A DNA stretch of 64,000 nt from Leptasterias polaris (GCA_037783415.1 JAZGTN010000005.1:1798001-1862000); one strand, 5' to 3'; numbered from the stretch's first letter, positions 1 to 11,118 are shown. Numbers and translations are program-made. The notes: a model not told the origin generated them from the letters alone.

Positions 1-241
1 GTGCTTTCAGATGACTTTCCTATTTTCAAATTTGTTGGTGGAAAATTACCTCTTCCTCTACAAATACATTCAAAGGGTGTTATTTCTAAAAATGTTTTAT
101 AAAACCAACAGCTTTCCAGTGTTCATACCAAGTAAGTTTTTATGGTCATTAATTGATGAATTAATTACCAAAGGTGTACCATCCCTTTAAGACAGATACT
201 GTGAAAAGTTAATTTAATAATTTCAATGAACTTACTTTAAG

Positions 242-394
242 AGCCAAAGATCTGAAATGCCAGAGTCTGCCAAAGAAGAAATTGCAAAGCATATGAGTCA
301 TGATAGAGAGACCCAGCTTCAGTACTACACGGCAAATGAAGTTCCAGAAGAGGCTGTAAGACGTTCACAAGCGATCAAATCATTGCTTCTGAAG
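242..394 (+). CDS. Gene A exon: end of tyrosine-recombinase-like domain
   Basis: An internal exon of 51 codons, phase 0 at both ends, between an AG at 240-241 and a strong GTAAGT donor at 395. It encodes a helical segment containing AKHMSHDRETQLQYY followed by PEEAVRRSQAIKSLLLK. The spacing of His, Thr and the Tyr-Tyr pair is that of the last catalytic motif (H/W...Y) of tyrosine recombinases, and the following helix resembles the tail of Crypton-derived recombinase-like proteins of fish and invertebrates. Upstream catalytic motifs (R, K, HxxR) must lie left of the window. Downstream exons join in phase. The acceptor has a poor pyrimidine tract, so the exact start is uncertain. Family assignment is inference from motif recall. 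Confidence 0.5.
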
Positions 395-1174
395 GTAAGT
401 CTGAAAAAGTATGAATAAAATTAACAAATGTTTAGTTGAGAAAAAACTTACATTGTCCAGGAGAAGCTGGCACGTACAAGAGTAGGCTATACATTTACGG
501 TTTTACAATGTATTTATTTATGTATTTATTTACTTATTTCATGTCTTTTACCTGGGTAACCCGTTCACAAACAATTTGGTCTCCAACGGGGCCCCGAGTA
601 TTATGTATGCAGTCAATGAGGGTGGCCTAACGAGTTCCAAGACAATTTTGTTTAATTTGGCAGAATTTCAGTGTCAAGGCAGTGTCAACACAGCCTAATA
701 CTTCAATCTCTAAATTAACAAAAGCCTTTTAGATTCAACAATTTGTTTATTATAACATAAAATAAAATAATGCATCTGCATCCATCCTGTTAGTATTGTT
801 TCTAATGGTTGCGATTTTTCACCTATTTCACCTGAAAAGAGTTTTTCAAGATGTGAATGAACACGCATGCTTATTCTGCAACATAGTATGAGTTGATTCA
901 TAAGTTAATTTATTCAATTTATTTTGTAACCACCCTCAAAGTTCCCTATCATTACATGTTTTATTTATGATGGAACTGTTAGGAGATTAAACAAAAATAA
1001 ACAAGGTGATTTAAGGTATTTGAAAAAAAAGATACAAGTATTATAAAAACTACTGATGTGACCGTAGAAAGTGTCCCCTTCAATGTGTTTTATGTCTTAA
1101 TGACCTCAATTGCTTAAAATTGACAATATTACACAAAACATTAAAAGTGTTCATCTGTGCAATTTTTTAAACAG
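395..1174 (+). other. Gene A intron, homologous to 56960-57160
   Basis: No convincing coding potential. The stretch 385-680 (including the exon end, a GCTGGCACGTACAAGAG-like block and a block with AACGAGTTCCAAG) is closely matched at 56945-57150 in gene B, showing that the two loci share ancestry including introns. In gene B the donor equivalent to 395 reads GCAAGC instead of GTAAGT. Confidence 0.6.
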
Positions 1175-1225
1175 GCGACTCCTGTGCCAAGCACAAACCA
1201 ACTACCCATAAATGAGCCAAGAAAG
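1175..1225 (+). CDS. Gene A exon: 17-codon linker
   Basis: Phase-0 exon of 51 nt between AAACAG and GTAAGC, encoding ATPVPSTNQLPINEPRK. The beginning (A-T-P-x-P-S-T) resembles the D-x-P-S-T-S-T of the 33-nt microexons further downstream, so it looks like an elongated or ancestral member of that exon family. It is rich in Pro, Ser and Thr and likely forms a flexible linker. It follows the recombinase-like exon in frame. Confidence 0.5.
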
Positions 1226-1922
1226 GTAAGCGATATTGTTGTTTTGCATCTCAGCAGTAGAATGGGACATAATGTTTTCCTTTCTTGTAGTAACTCGTCA
1301 AGCTCGATCTTTGTCTTAAATATTTGTAAAGGGGTATTTCAAATTATTCTTACTGTATCCCATACGTGCTACCCCTTTGAAATATCTAAACAAGTAGCCC
1401 TTCCCGTTTCTGTAAGTCCATATCCCATTAGATTATCTTTTGGTATTTTGAAGGTCTTTGCCTACAATACATGATAGGGACCCCTTCAAAATGTTTTTTA
1501 AAGCCACTCTTATTTTTGGAAGGGGTTGACTTTCTACTGGTAGGCCTGCAACCTTCAGTTTCCATTTACATATTATTGTCCTGTTGGCGTGCTACTGCAG
1601 AAGCTCCTTCATTTTGAAATTTACAATTTTCCATTTCATTTCTTTAACAAGATGATTCTGCTTTTGACCCACCTGATAATGATTCTTTATAGCTGATTAG
1701 TTAAAGCTGATTATAGAATGACAGCCACTGAACCCATTGTTTTTTACCAGAATCGGTCTAGGGTAGTTTCGTTGCAGTTTTTTTTGTTTTTTTTTCCCCG
1801 TTAAAGTGGAGCTATATACAGCCCCATTTATTTCATTCCTCGCACGAATAACAAAAATACAGTTTTACTTGAACAAGAAACAAATTAACAACAATTTATG
1901 ATAATAATAAAAATAGTGCTTA
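1226..1922. other. Intronic, no gene seen
   Basis: AT-rich intron sequence of gene A leading into the inserted LINE. I see no exon, RNA gene or clear repeat boundary here. Confidence 0.5.
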
Positions 1923-3817
1923 TTAAATGAAGCGAAAATGAAACAATGAACTAACAGGTTCTACAATGTATCTAGAAACAAAATCGTAATAGTGATCATC
2001 TTGAACACAACAAAGAACACTATTGCGACAATATAAAATATTGAAAACGTTGTCATCTAATCTTTTCCTGTCAAAGGACAGAAATTTACGAAGGCTAGCT
2101 TTGTATGATACCAATATGTTACAGTTGTTGTTTCCTTCGTAGGCTGCTTTACATCTAACCTTCCATATAATTCTGTGTAAATGTGCTACCCCAAAAATAC
2201 ACAAATTATCTTCAACTCCTACTCCCAAAATTCTATTGACATCATTTAAACAGAATGTGCCATTATTGGTACATTTACGGACAAGACTTTCAACAAACAA
2301 CCAAGCGTCTGCGTGTTCGCTACAGTTTATAAACAGGTGCTCAATAGTTTCAATACTAACTTTACACAAAGGACAATTGTCATCTTGGGTTATACTGTAG
2401 TTCTTAAGCGGGAAGAATTTTGTGTTTCAGTTTGAACCATAAATCTTTTTCCCCGGAGTTTAAAATTGTACATCCGCCATTGTTCCATACATTGTTCCAA
2501 TTAAGAGTCTCAGCAAAAAAGTAATTTCCTGTAAAAAGTTTTGACCTTCATTTTGTCTAATTTTAAGGATATGTCATTACCTTTGTCCTCAAAGTTAATG
2601 CTACTAAGAAAGTGATTCGGGTGGCCTTCCCTCGTTTCACCGACACACTCAGCTTTAATGTTTCTCTTTAAACCCGCTGCAATGCGACCAGCATTAATGG
2701 GCAAAATATCACACTTAGTGGCTAATCTATCAAATGAAATAATCCGACTCTCTTCAATAATCTGTTTAAGACAGAGGATGCCCTGTGGTCTCAATACAGA
2801 ACTATCTAAAACATTCTGATTGCTGTCAGTGATGATGGTGTTATTCCATAATGGCAAATTACAAGTTTCATTAAAACAACTGAAATTATGACGGACGTTC
2901 ACATTTGATTGGTTGGTGCCATTAATGATAGCCCTATAAAAGGGTTGAGTTACGGGAACGAATGACTTTTGGCAAGTTAAGATAAACCAACCGAGACTGT
3001 TTTCACCACTTGCTTTAAAGAGACAATATTCAAAAAGGCATTTCCATTTACCAGTAATCTTTCTAAAGTTGCTCAAAATATTCATTTTATGAGCTTGAAG
3101 TTTAAGTTTAATGTCTATAACACCAGTACCACCTTTCTCTGTAGGGCTACACATAGTACGCTTGATTTTGTCAATTTTCCCATCCCAATAAAAGCACCAT
3201 TTAATTCTTTCCATCTGATTAATATATTCTTGAGGGCATGATAGAACAGAACCATAGTAAGACAAACCTGACCCTATTAAGCAATTACAAACTAAAGACT
3301 TTCCTTTCAGGGTAAGATCTCTAAGATTCCATTTATTTAAGACAGTTTCTATTTTACCAATGCGAGGAGCCCAATTTCCGTCTGTGTTGTCGTCATTACC
3401 AACAAATATACCAAGAATTTTCAGATGATCGTTAACCCAGGTAAAAGATCCAGGTTTGTCTTTTCTATTTTTCCAAGTGCCAAGCCAAAGGCCTTGAGAT
3501 TTTAGAAAATTGACTTTGGATCCCGAGCCTTTACCATAAGTGTCAATAATATTCCCGAGAACATTGAAATCGTTTTCTTCAGTGATAAAAATAGTGGTGT
3601 CGTCGGCATGCTGAACCAGTTTAAGGGACTTGTGACTGTACACAATTTTAACCCAATTAATAAGACTTTGGGGAATGCCCATTTTGGTACGTTTGTCAGT
3701 TTGGTCACTGAATCTGCCAAAGATACGAGAATGCTGTGCTGCAAATCCAGAAAACTTTATTGTTTGAAGTACCGACTTCTGTATAAACTTATGTAGCCGT
3801 AAATGGTGACTAGGCAA
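1923..3817 (-). pseudogene. L1/Tx1-like LINE reverse transcriptase, 5'-truncated
   Basis: Inserted antisense in a gene A intron. The long segment 2510-3817 (435 codons) keeps part of reverse transcriptase: a HADDTTIF motif standing for the YADD box, then GSGSKVNFLKSQGLWLG, a LTLKGK thumb-like motif and KGGTGVIDIKL. A second segment 1923-2369 has the C-terminal zinc-knuckle pattern (C-x-V, ETIEHLFINC) of L1/Tx1-type ORF2 proteins, in a different frame, so a frameshift or stop separates them (2370-2509). The catalytic domain is internally deleted: only about 10 residues separate the VYSH region from HADD, and the fingers and palm motifs A-B are absent. Endonuclease and ORF1 are missing. Dead copy. 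Confidence 0.8.
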
Positions 3818-3843
3818 AGCATTCTCGTATCTTTGGCAGATTC
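3708..3843. repeat. 27-bp inverted repeat at LINE 5' end
   Basis: Positions 3708-3734 and 3817-3843 are reverse complements over 27 bases, separated by about 80 bases, exactly at the 5'-truncated end of the LINE. This is the footprint expected of a rearranged 5' end such as 5' inversion (twin priming) or template switching during insertion. Confidence 0.7.
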
Positions 3844-4560
3844 ATCATTAACGTTTAATAAACCTTGGCGGGACTGTTACTTTGGGCGAAGAAATATGCA
3901 CAAAAGTTGCGACAAATTAATTATGAAGCTGACACCATGTTGTTTTACCCTACACGTAACCACTTAACTCCAACAGCGCCCTCAATAGAAAAAACAAAGT
4001 TCAATGAGTTTGGGCGTTACAGTCTCTGTGTGTTCAGCTTATTATTTCACTGAACCACCTCAAACGCAACTCTTGTCGGAACAGTTAGTTTTTCAAGTTT
4101 TACCAAACTGAAAATCTAACAAAGAAAAGATAGGCTAGATAGGCTAGGATATGAAATGACAGAATTTGGGGCAAAGATTACTAGGCTCTATAACATAGTA
4201 TACTGTACGCGTTTAAGACAACTTTATGTGTTGAGGATCAGGGCAGCCCACACATTATTTTACCTGTCACTCAACAGTTGTGCGCAACACGCGCGTGCTA
4301 ATAGCTGTTAGTATTCCTCAATGCATTGAGTAACAGTTGATTTGTTTGCGTATAATAGTGCCCGCCTAGGCTTGCGTGCCACACGTATGCTTAAAAATAC
4401 TTTTTACCATGTCCATTTTACACTAAAACATGACAATGTGATCTCCTCTCGACCAATAAGAATAGATGCACTGTCTGCACGGAGTATTTATGTAAAAATT
4501 ACTTTTAAACTAGGCAACAGGGTTCTTAACATCAGGATTATGGCAGTGTGATAAAGGACC
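3844..4560. other. Intronic, no gene seen
   Basis: Intron of gene A after the LINE. No exon or repeat recognised, apart from an 'agggcgct'-type dispersed fragment near 3974. Confidence 0.4.
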
Positions 4561-4723
4561 GAGTGGAGGGCAATTTATAAAAGTCCTTTATCACATGGCC
4601 ACGGTTTGATTAAAAATTCTCATTTCTTAGTTTAGAAAATCTTATTTCTAAATATTAGAGAATGTAAAAATAAGGACTTAAGCTGTTAAAATTAAAGCCA
4701 ATTCACATTTCTCTGTCAAACAG

Positions 4724-4756
4724 GACGCTCCCAGCACTAGCACCGCACCAAGACAA
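4724..4756 (+). CDS. Gene A microexon 1 (33 nt)
   Basis: Between GTCAAACAG and GTAAGT, encoding DAPSTSTAPRQ in phase 0. The upstream intron (4560-4720) is similar to the introns that precede gene B microexons at 63476 and 63889, making this the gene A copy closest to the gene B type (D/E-x-P-S/N-T-S-T-x-P-x-Q). Symmetric length (11 codons) means it can be skipped or included without changing frame. Confidence 0.65.
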
Positions 4757-4852
4757 GTAAGTTGTTATGATTATTAATTTGTAGGGTCACTTTAACTAGA
4801 GCATGAGTCAATCTTCAAGCTTTAATCAAATTCTCATTCCTCTGTCAAACAG

Positions 4853-4885
4853 GACCCTCCCGGAACAATCATTGCAACAAGAAGT
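4853..4885 (+). pseudogene. Decayed microexon 2, donor deleted
   Basis: The acceptor TCAAACAG is intact and the body would read DPPGTIIATRS. Aligned to the 4724 unit, six bases (CAAGTA) spanning the exon end and the GT of the donor are missing: AGACAAGTAAGTTG has become AGAAGTTG. Splicing at the normal donor is therefore impossible; a weak GT at 4884 remains. Confidence 0.65.
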
Positions 4886-4899
4886 TGTTATGATTATTT

Positions 4900-6320
4900 G
4901 TAGGGTCACTTTAACTAAAGCATCAAACCAATCTTCAGACTATAATCAAAATAATTAACATTTTTCTCTTTCAAACAGGACTCTGCTGGAACAAGCACTG
5001 CAACAACACATGTAAGTATTATTATGATTATTATGAGTATTTTCACATTAATCCATAACCAGCCCAAATCCGTTAGATTCCATCACCTGTGGGTTAATAC
5101 TACATGTTGGTGAATATATCATTGAAGCCTAAACTTGGTTTCTCAATTATATTAAACAAAAGTATGTAGTGATTTCAAAGCATATTAAAGCTATAATCAA
5201 ATTCACATTTCTCTTTCAAACAGGACCTTGCTGGAACAAGCACTGCAACAACACATGTAAGTATTATTATGATTATTCGTAGAGTATTTTCACATTAATC
5301 CATAACCAGCCCAAATCCGTTAGATTCCATCACCTAGTGTGGGTTAATGGTTACTACATGTTGGTGAATAAATCAATTAAGCCTAAACTTGATTTCTCAA
5401 TTCATTTAAACAAAAGTATGTAGTAATTTTAATGCATATTAAAGCTATAATCAAATTCACATTTCTCTTTCAAACAGGACCCTGCTGGAACAAGCACTGC
5501 AACAACACATGTAAGTATTATGATTATTCGTAGAGTATTTTCACATTATTCCATAACCAGCCCAAATCCGTTAGATTCCATCACCTGTGGGTTAATACTA
5601 CATGTTGGTGAATATATCATTGAAGCCTAAACTTGGTTTCTCAATTATATTAAACAAAAGTATGTAGTGATTTCAAAGCATATTAAGCTATAATCAAATT
5701 CTCATTTCTTTGTCAAACAGGACCTTGCTGGAACAAGCACTGCAACAACACATGTAAGTATTATGATTATTCGTAGAGTATTTTCACATTATTCCATAAC
5801 CAGCCCAAATCCGTTAGATTCCATCACCTGTGGGTTAATGGTTACTACATGTTGGTGAATATATCATTTAAGCCTAAACTTGGTTTCTCAATTATATTAA
5901 ACAAAGGTATGTAGTGATTTCAAAGCATATTAAAGCTATAATCAAATTCACATTTCTCTTTCAAACAGGACCCTGCTGGAACAAGCACTGCAACAACACA
6001 TGTAAGTATTATGATTATTCGTAGAGTATTTTCACATTATTCCATAACCAGCCCAAATCCGTTAGATTCCATCACCTGTGGGTTAATACTACATGTTGGT
6101 GAATATATCATTGAAGCCTAAACTTGGTTTCTCAATTATATTAAACAAAAGTATGTAGTGATTTCAAAGCATATTAAGCTATAATCAAATTCTCATTTCT
6201 TTGTCAAACAGGACACTCCTGGCACAAACAGTGCACCAATACATGTAAGTTATAATTATTGTGTATAAAGTTACTTTACACTATTCCTTAACCAGCCGAA
6301 ATCCGTTGATTCATCACCTG
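4900..6320 (+). repeat. Tandem exon-intron repeat, ~245 bp unit
   Basis: Spacings between successive exon starts are 245, 254, 243, 248 and 243. Each intron carries the shared blocks ending GCCCAAATCCGTTAGA and ACATGTTGGTGAATA. The last unit (6245-6320) is more diverged, as usual for an array edge. A related intron block recurs at 60345-60400 in gene B. Confidence 0.85.
4979..6244 (+). CDS. Gene A microexon array: six 33-nt exons
   Basis: Six units of about 245 bp, each with acceptor TC(T)TTCAAACAG or TTGTCAAACAG, a 33-nt phase-0 exon and a GTAAGTATTAT-type donor. Exons: 4979-5011 (DSAGTSTATTH), 5224-5256 (DLAGTSTATTH), 5478-5510 (DPAGTSTATTH), 5721-5753 (DLAGTSTATTH), 5969-6001 (DPAGTSTATTH), 6212-6244 (DTPGTNSAPIH). 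Introns are almost identical, and units 5478/5721 and 5969/6212 repeat as a 491-bp pair, pointing to recent unequal exchange. The product would be a run of Thr/Ser/Ala-rich 11-residue repeats, probably a flexible, possibly O-glycosylated or phosphorylated linker between the recombinase-like and SANT-like parts. Exon usage is not shown by sequence alone. Confidence 0.7.
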
Positions 6321-8428
6321 GTTTGGGTTGAAAGTTACTATATAGCATTAGAGAACAAAATCTATAAATCCTAAACTTAGTTTCACACTTCAAAAATCTA
6401 CACATTAAAAATTCAAAAAATTATGTAAATGTCCACAGGATGACGAAAGGCCGCTGGTCTTTTGAGATTTCGTTTCAGCTGATCGTGCTTGTACCTAATT
6501 TTGGTAAAGATATGCATCTATTCGGGTATATTTGTAAGCCGTGAACCCTGATGTTACTCAAAAGTCATCAAAATCTCTCCTGGTTGATTAAGGTACTTTG
6601 AGGGGCAAACAAACTTGAAATGTAAACTGGATATGGATGTAAGGCCACAAGTTAATTAGTCAGTTATAAAAAATTAAAATGACTATACAAATTAGGCGAA
6701 AAACAAATTTGCAGCTTTGAATCTGTTACCGTTATCAAAGTGTATGTTCATTTTGGTAATGGTTGAATAAGCCTATGTTCACAAGACCAACATAAATCTT
6801 GGTCATTGTGAACACTTTTGAAGTGTTGTTAATTTGACATGGAATGCCCAAATCATGTTCATTTTCATATTTTGTAGAAAAGGTGAGTCTGATGGCAGTT
6901 TTGACCCGGAAAATTGTAAATGTATATCATATGAACTTTTGTCCGAAGATTAAAAAATAAAAATAATAATAAAATAAACTCTTGCCTGGTGCTGGCATAT
7001 ATTACATTTTATACCACATTTTATCACCTTAACGATAACATGTTTTTATGCACAGCGAAGTGAGATTTGCTTGTCATGCCTATACAGCCATTCGTGTTTT
7101 ACTGTTAGTGGATTTGTTTTACCAACTTTTATTTAGCCAGGCGCGTTAAAGCCACACATCCGTGCAGGCAAAAATGAGTACAACAAATTCTTACAAATCC
7201 AGGTTATCAACATTTCGCAGGCAAACATATATAGCTGTATGGATTTGTGAGAGTATGATCAGGAATGTATTACAAGTTGTATTGCACAAATATTACAGAT
7301 AACCTGTTTACAGTGGGCCAATGAGAGTAATGAAATTTTGAGTAATCGACCAATGAATTCGGATGTTGCGTTGCTTGGGACGCTTAGAAAGCGGGAACAG
7401 GTGGATTTGATCACTCTTGTCGTAGTCTTTCAAAGTGATAGACGGAACAGGAAATATTGGGACAACAATATTTTCATTTTCCCACTCCCTCCCGCCTATT
7501 GTTTATCAACTGCTTGTGTTACCGCATTACTGGTGTGAAACGGGATTCACACAACAAATAAAAGAGTTTGGTTAATTGTTTGACTTTTCAGCCAAACCTA
7601 TTGTTACTTCAAGTTTGAAGTTTTTTTTGAGTCGTGGAATAAGTTGTGGTAGCGCTCTGATGTACCACAGGGGCTCTTTCCGACCGTATGTGCCAATGTG
7701 GAAACTCACAACATACTTGATAGGTTAAAACTCATTGTATGATTACTATATTACTGTGTTTTAAATTGCATTGGGCCTTGTGTGCCCACACAGTTGGGGT
7801 CAGGTGTACCTACATGATTAGAGTCAGTTTTACTGACATGGTTGGGGTCAGGTGTACCCATAATGTTAAGCGGGGTCAGGTGTGCCCCAAATGCGAAGTT
7901 TATCGCAAGTATATGCTGCAGAAATAAAAATACGCGGACGGGGCCGCTAAAATACCTCGTATTTTCCGTGTTCTCGTTATGACTGTGCTCGTATCTTCCG
8001 TTGTTTAAGACATAGAAACGAGCATGGGACAGTTCGGGACCGGTAAAAAACCTCGTATAAACCGGTGTCTCGTATCTTCCGAGCTCGTATTAACGAGAGT
8101 CGATTTACTATGATTGCATTGGGTGACGTCCGTATACGAATACGCATCATACCGATTAGGTACCCAGACGTATTGTACGGGGCCAGACTACACATTTTCT
8201 CTTCAAATGTCCCGCCTCGATTCACGTCACGAACAGCGAAATGTAAAGGGGGGGGGGCCTATTCTTAAATTGTTAAAGAAAATAAATACACAATTTGTTT
8301 AACCTTAGTTGTTTGTTCACATTCCACTCATAAAAATGTATATATTAATGACAAATCTTTATTTTGGCAAAATACCAGTGCCAGGTGCCTTTAATCAACG
8401 CTACCAAGTGCGACCTTATTTAACATTG
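6245..8428. other. Gene A intron with small repeats
   Basis: No firm gene. At 6439 a CCACAG acceptor is followed by DDERPLVF and a stop, a possible alternative last exon after the microexon array, weakly supported. At 7790-7890 the block GGGGTCAGGTGT recurs three times. At 7935-8110 there are repeated CCTCGTATTTTCCG/TCTCGTATCTTCCG blocks of an unclassified repeat. A G9 run is at 8250. Confidence 0.4.
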
Positions 8429-8752
8429 CCTTCCGGTTCGAAACGGAAGTCGAAATTTAATATTTGAAAAAATCAACCTATACAATCTATACAGAATTAG
8501 TGAACTCCTGAACCTCAAATCTGATTTTTATCAGCTAATACGCCGTCAGATAAAGCTTTTGTAACTTAACCAACGGTATAAAAAGTGACCTCAATTGACA
8601 TTGACTTCCGGTTAATCCGGAACAAATATACGAACCACATACTGGAAGTTTTCAACCCATACATCATCTAAAAAGTCTTCAGAAACTATTCACGCGCTAT
8701 ACAAAATGTGACACCCATTTGACATTGACTTCCGGTCCAAACCGGAAGTTGA
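8429..8752. repeat. Three diverged repeats with ETS-like palindromes
   Basis: At 8429, 8605 and 8729 a TTGACATTGACTTCCGG-like block is followed by a short spacer and its complement (CCGGAAGT), giving inverted ETS-type cores. Intervals are about 176 and 124 bp, and flanks are loosely alike (AAAAGTGACCTCAATTGAC / AAATGTGACACCCATTTGAC). Probably an old tandem or MITE repeat; a degenerate relative is near 53095-53130. Confidence 0.5.
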
Positions 8753-9004
8753 TGTTTAATTGTAAACAAATTCATAACACCTGAGCCAGACAGTGGATTG
8801 ATAAGGTAAAATTTCTTCACCATTTTATTCAATCACTCAGCACGAACATCTTGTTTTTGTAATTAACAAAAATTGAACCCCTAGTTATTTTTTAATTTTT
8901 TTAACACAATAATGTGCCTGGTGCTGGCAGAGAGTTTCACTGAAGGTCACGGTGAATAAAAACAAGGGTGGTCTACCTTAGTGTAACTCGTACACAATAC
9001 ATTT

Positions 9005-9375
9005 AAAGGTGCTGTATACATTTGGTGATTGGAGCCTACTGATTGTGTTAATCCTATATAAATGTAGGTATATACAATACAACTAACCTGTGAAAATTTC
9101 ACTTTAAAAGGTGGTCGCGTTTTTTAGTTATCACGGAAAAACCGGAGCGAATGTCTCCACGCAGGAAGAATATTCCCCATAGGAATACACAATCTGCTCA
9201 AATTCAACTTTTTATGGGAACAAAAGTGATATATTTTTCCATAACCATAGTACTTCGAAGTGAAAAGTTTCTCAAAATGCAGTATACTATCCAAAGCTGT
9301 ACTTCTTACCATGTAAGTTGTTGTTGCCATTAATTTTCAGAGTCATTACCAAACGTATACAGACCATTAACGCAT
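9005..9375. mobile_element. MITE-like dispersed repeat with short TIRs
   Basis: Begins AAAGGTGCTGTATACATTTGG and ends near ACCAAACGTATACAGACC, which are approximate reverse complements. The interior (TTATCACGGAAAAACCGGAG, TCAAAATGCAGTATAC) has no coding potential. It resembles repeats that are very common in echinoderm genomes as I recall them; no target duplication was resolved. Confidence 0.5.
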
Positions 9376-10098
9376 TAGATTGTGTTTTTATTTGCAGGCC
9401 CAAGGGTTCCCGATTTGAGAACAAACTAAAGAAAAATGCGAGTACCAACATGATAAGATTTGAACGTTTTGTGGATCAAACTTAGGCTAACAAAATTCAT
9501 TATGCAGTTAAATTTAGGTATGATTTGAATTGATTTGAAAACTCACAAGTGGTCAACCTAAATCTATCAATAGCGCCTATTACTAGACATTTATTTGTTC
9601 CGACATTTTCTCCATCTTGTTGTTGTTTTGGTAAACCAAAATGAATCCCAATGGCGCAGCAGTCTATGAATTCATAGTTTGGATAACATTGCATAATTGT
9701 TTCACACACTGCAAACTTTTGTACGCAGACTTTTAGTTGTGATAGGTTACCTTATCTTCAAGCAAAATAGAATCATCGATTCTGATAGATCAATTGAATG
9801 AAAGTATGATTATTATAATCGTACCATGCATATTGCGCTGTTCTTACTCAAAATGTGCATCAAGTTAGTTTTAGAAGATATTTTGTTTTATCACACATGC
9901 GCTTGAGGAAGACAGAAAATAATAGAGTGTCTGTGTCCCATTTCCATGGAGGACAATGGGATGCAGAGGCGCTTAAATTTCTGTTTTCCATCTGTGTCGG
10001 TTAGTCGGTAACTTTTTAATTAGGCTATCTGAGAACTTCCATGCCACTGTATTCAGAAACAATTTTAACAGACACTTGGCATGCTTGTTAAATTGCAG
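9376..10098. other. Gene A intron, no gene seen
   Basis: I find no exon, RNA gene or bounded repeat in this stretch. Confidence 0.4.
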
Positions 10099-10212
10099 AT
10101 ACGAACAATACGCTTTACCAAGGAACAAGAAAAGGCGTTACTCTGTCAGTGGAAACGTCTTACAGCAGAGAATGACAACAAACCCGGAAAGAAGAGAACA
10201 AAGATTGACATG
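10099..10212 (+). CDS. Gene A exon: SANT/Myb-like, first half
   Basis: Phase-0 exon of 38 codons between TTGCAG and GTATGG. It encodes a basic helical segment beginning IRTIRFTKEQEKALLCQWKR and ending with a GKKRTKIDM stretch. The F-T-x-E-x-E-x-A-L pattern and the PGKK block match the start of the C-terminal SANT/Myb-like region that follows the recombinase-like domain in Crypton-related animal genes. It joins in phase to 11023. Conserved aromatic positions fit a helix-turn-helix DNA-binding or protein-interaction domain, but this is inferred from pattern only. Confidence 0.55.
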
Positions 10213-11022
10213 GTATGGTGCACATTGTTTGCTTCGGTTCTAGAGCACACGTAAAGAATATCCGCAAATATAGACACACAAACATGTAACGTAGGAGATG
10301 GAAGGTTCAAAAACCAGTACCCACATTTGGCTTAATTCACCATTTAGGTGAAATAACAAACCAGTGAAAGTTTGAGTTCAACCGGTCAACTGAATCAGGA
10401 GGAAATAAAAGTAAAAAGCACAACAAAAATATAGATTTATTTTTTTTTACAAAAACCTTTTGTCTTTAGGCCTATACAAAGAAACAATTGTTTTACTCAT
10501 TTCACATGCAATCACCATTTACACCATGCATGTTATGTGAATACATCTGTCAACATTTGTGCTTTTCGATTTTACCAAAGATGTATACAAACTTTAAGCT
10601 GAAGTCTTTGAAAACTACAAAAGGCAAGTTCAAAGTCAAGTCACAAGACACAAACAATTGTGACTATTTTTTTTATTTTTGCATAGTTACTTGTAAGTGC
10701 GCTTGCATCAGTTGGTATTAATGAAACTATACATTTAACCAAGAAATTGATGATTGTCAATATAATAAGAAAAAAAGTTCGGTGGTGCTTGCTTAAAGTT
10801 TATTACAAGTAGTTTTAATGATTGCCTTTAAATTTATTCCATTCTGTATTTATCACAATGGAAAAGTTAAACTTCATATTTCAATAATCCGTGGAGCATG
10901 TTGTTATTGCTGGGTTTTTTTCATTAGGCTTCAGAGCAAACTTTTTTATTCAACATTTTTCAGTCATTAATTAACTTTTACTTATGCTAAATTTCTCGAT
11001 TATTTTTGTTTACAATATACAG
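10213..11022. other. Gene A intron, no gene seen
   Basis: AT-rich intron without recognisable coding or repeat structure. Confidence 0.4.
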
Positions 11023-11118
11023 ATAAAAGAAATACGACACATTGAGCCTGACCTCGACAATTTCAGTGTAGAGCAACTATTGCGCCGTATCCATAGATCC
11101 CACAAGGGCAACCCATAA
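11023..11118 (+). CDS. Gene A last exon: SANT/Myb-like, second half
   Basis: Starts after ATATACAG and encodes 31 residues beginning IKEIRHIEPDLDNFSVEQLL and ending HRSHKGNP with TAA at 11116-11118. The DNFSVEQLLRRIHR part corresponds to the recognition-helix side of the SANT-like tail. The last five codons and the stop lie inside the left terminal repeat of the foldback element 11099-11777, so the present C-terminus appears to be supplied by a transposon. No canonical AATAAA is seen close downstream before the foldback. Confidence 0.55.
   Translation: MKEIRHIEPDLDNFSVEQLLRRIHRSHKGNP

Noticed and set aside
4900..6320. Regularly spaced repeats resembling a CRISPR array
   Set aside because: The genome is eukaryotic, units are ~245 bp with whole introns repeated, and the conserved part contains splice sites and a coding frame.
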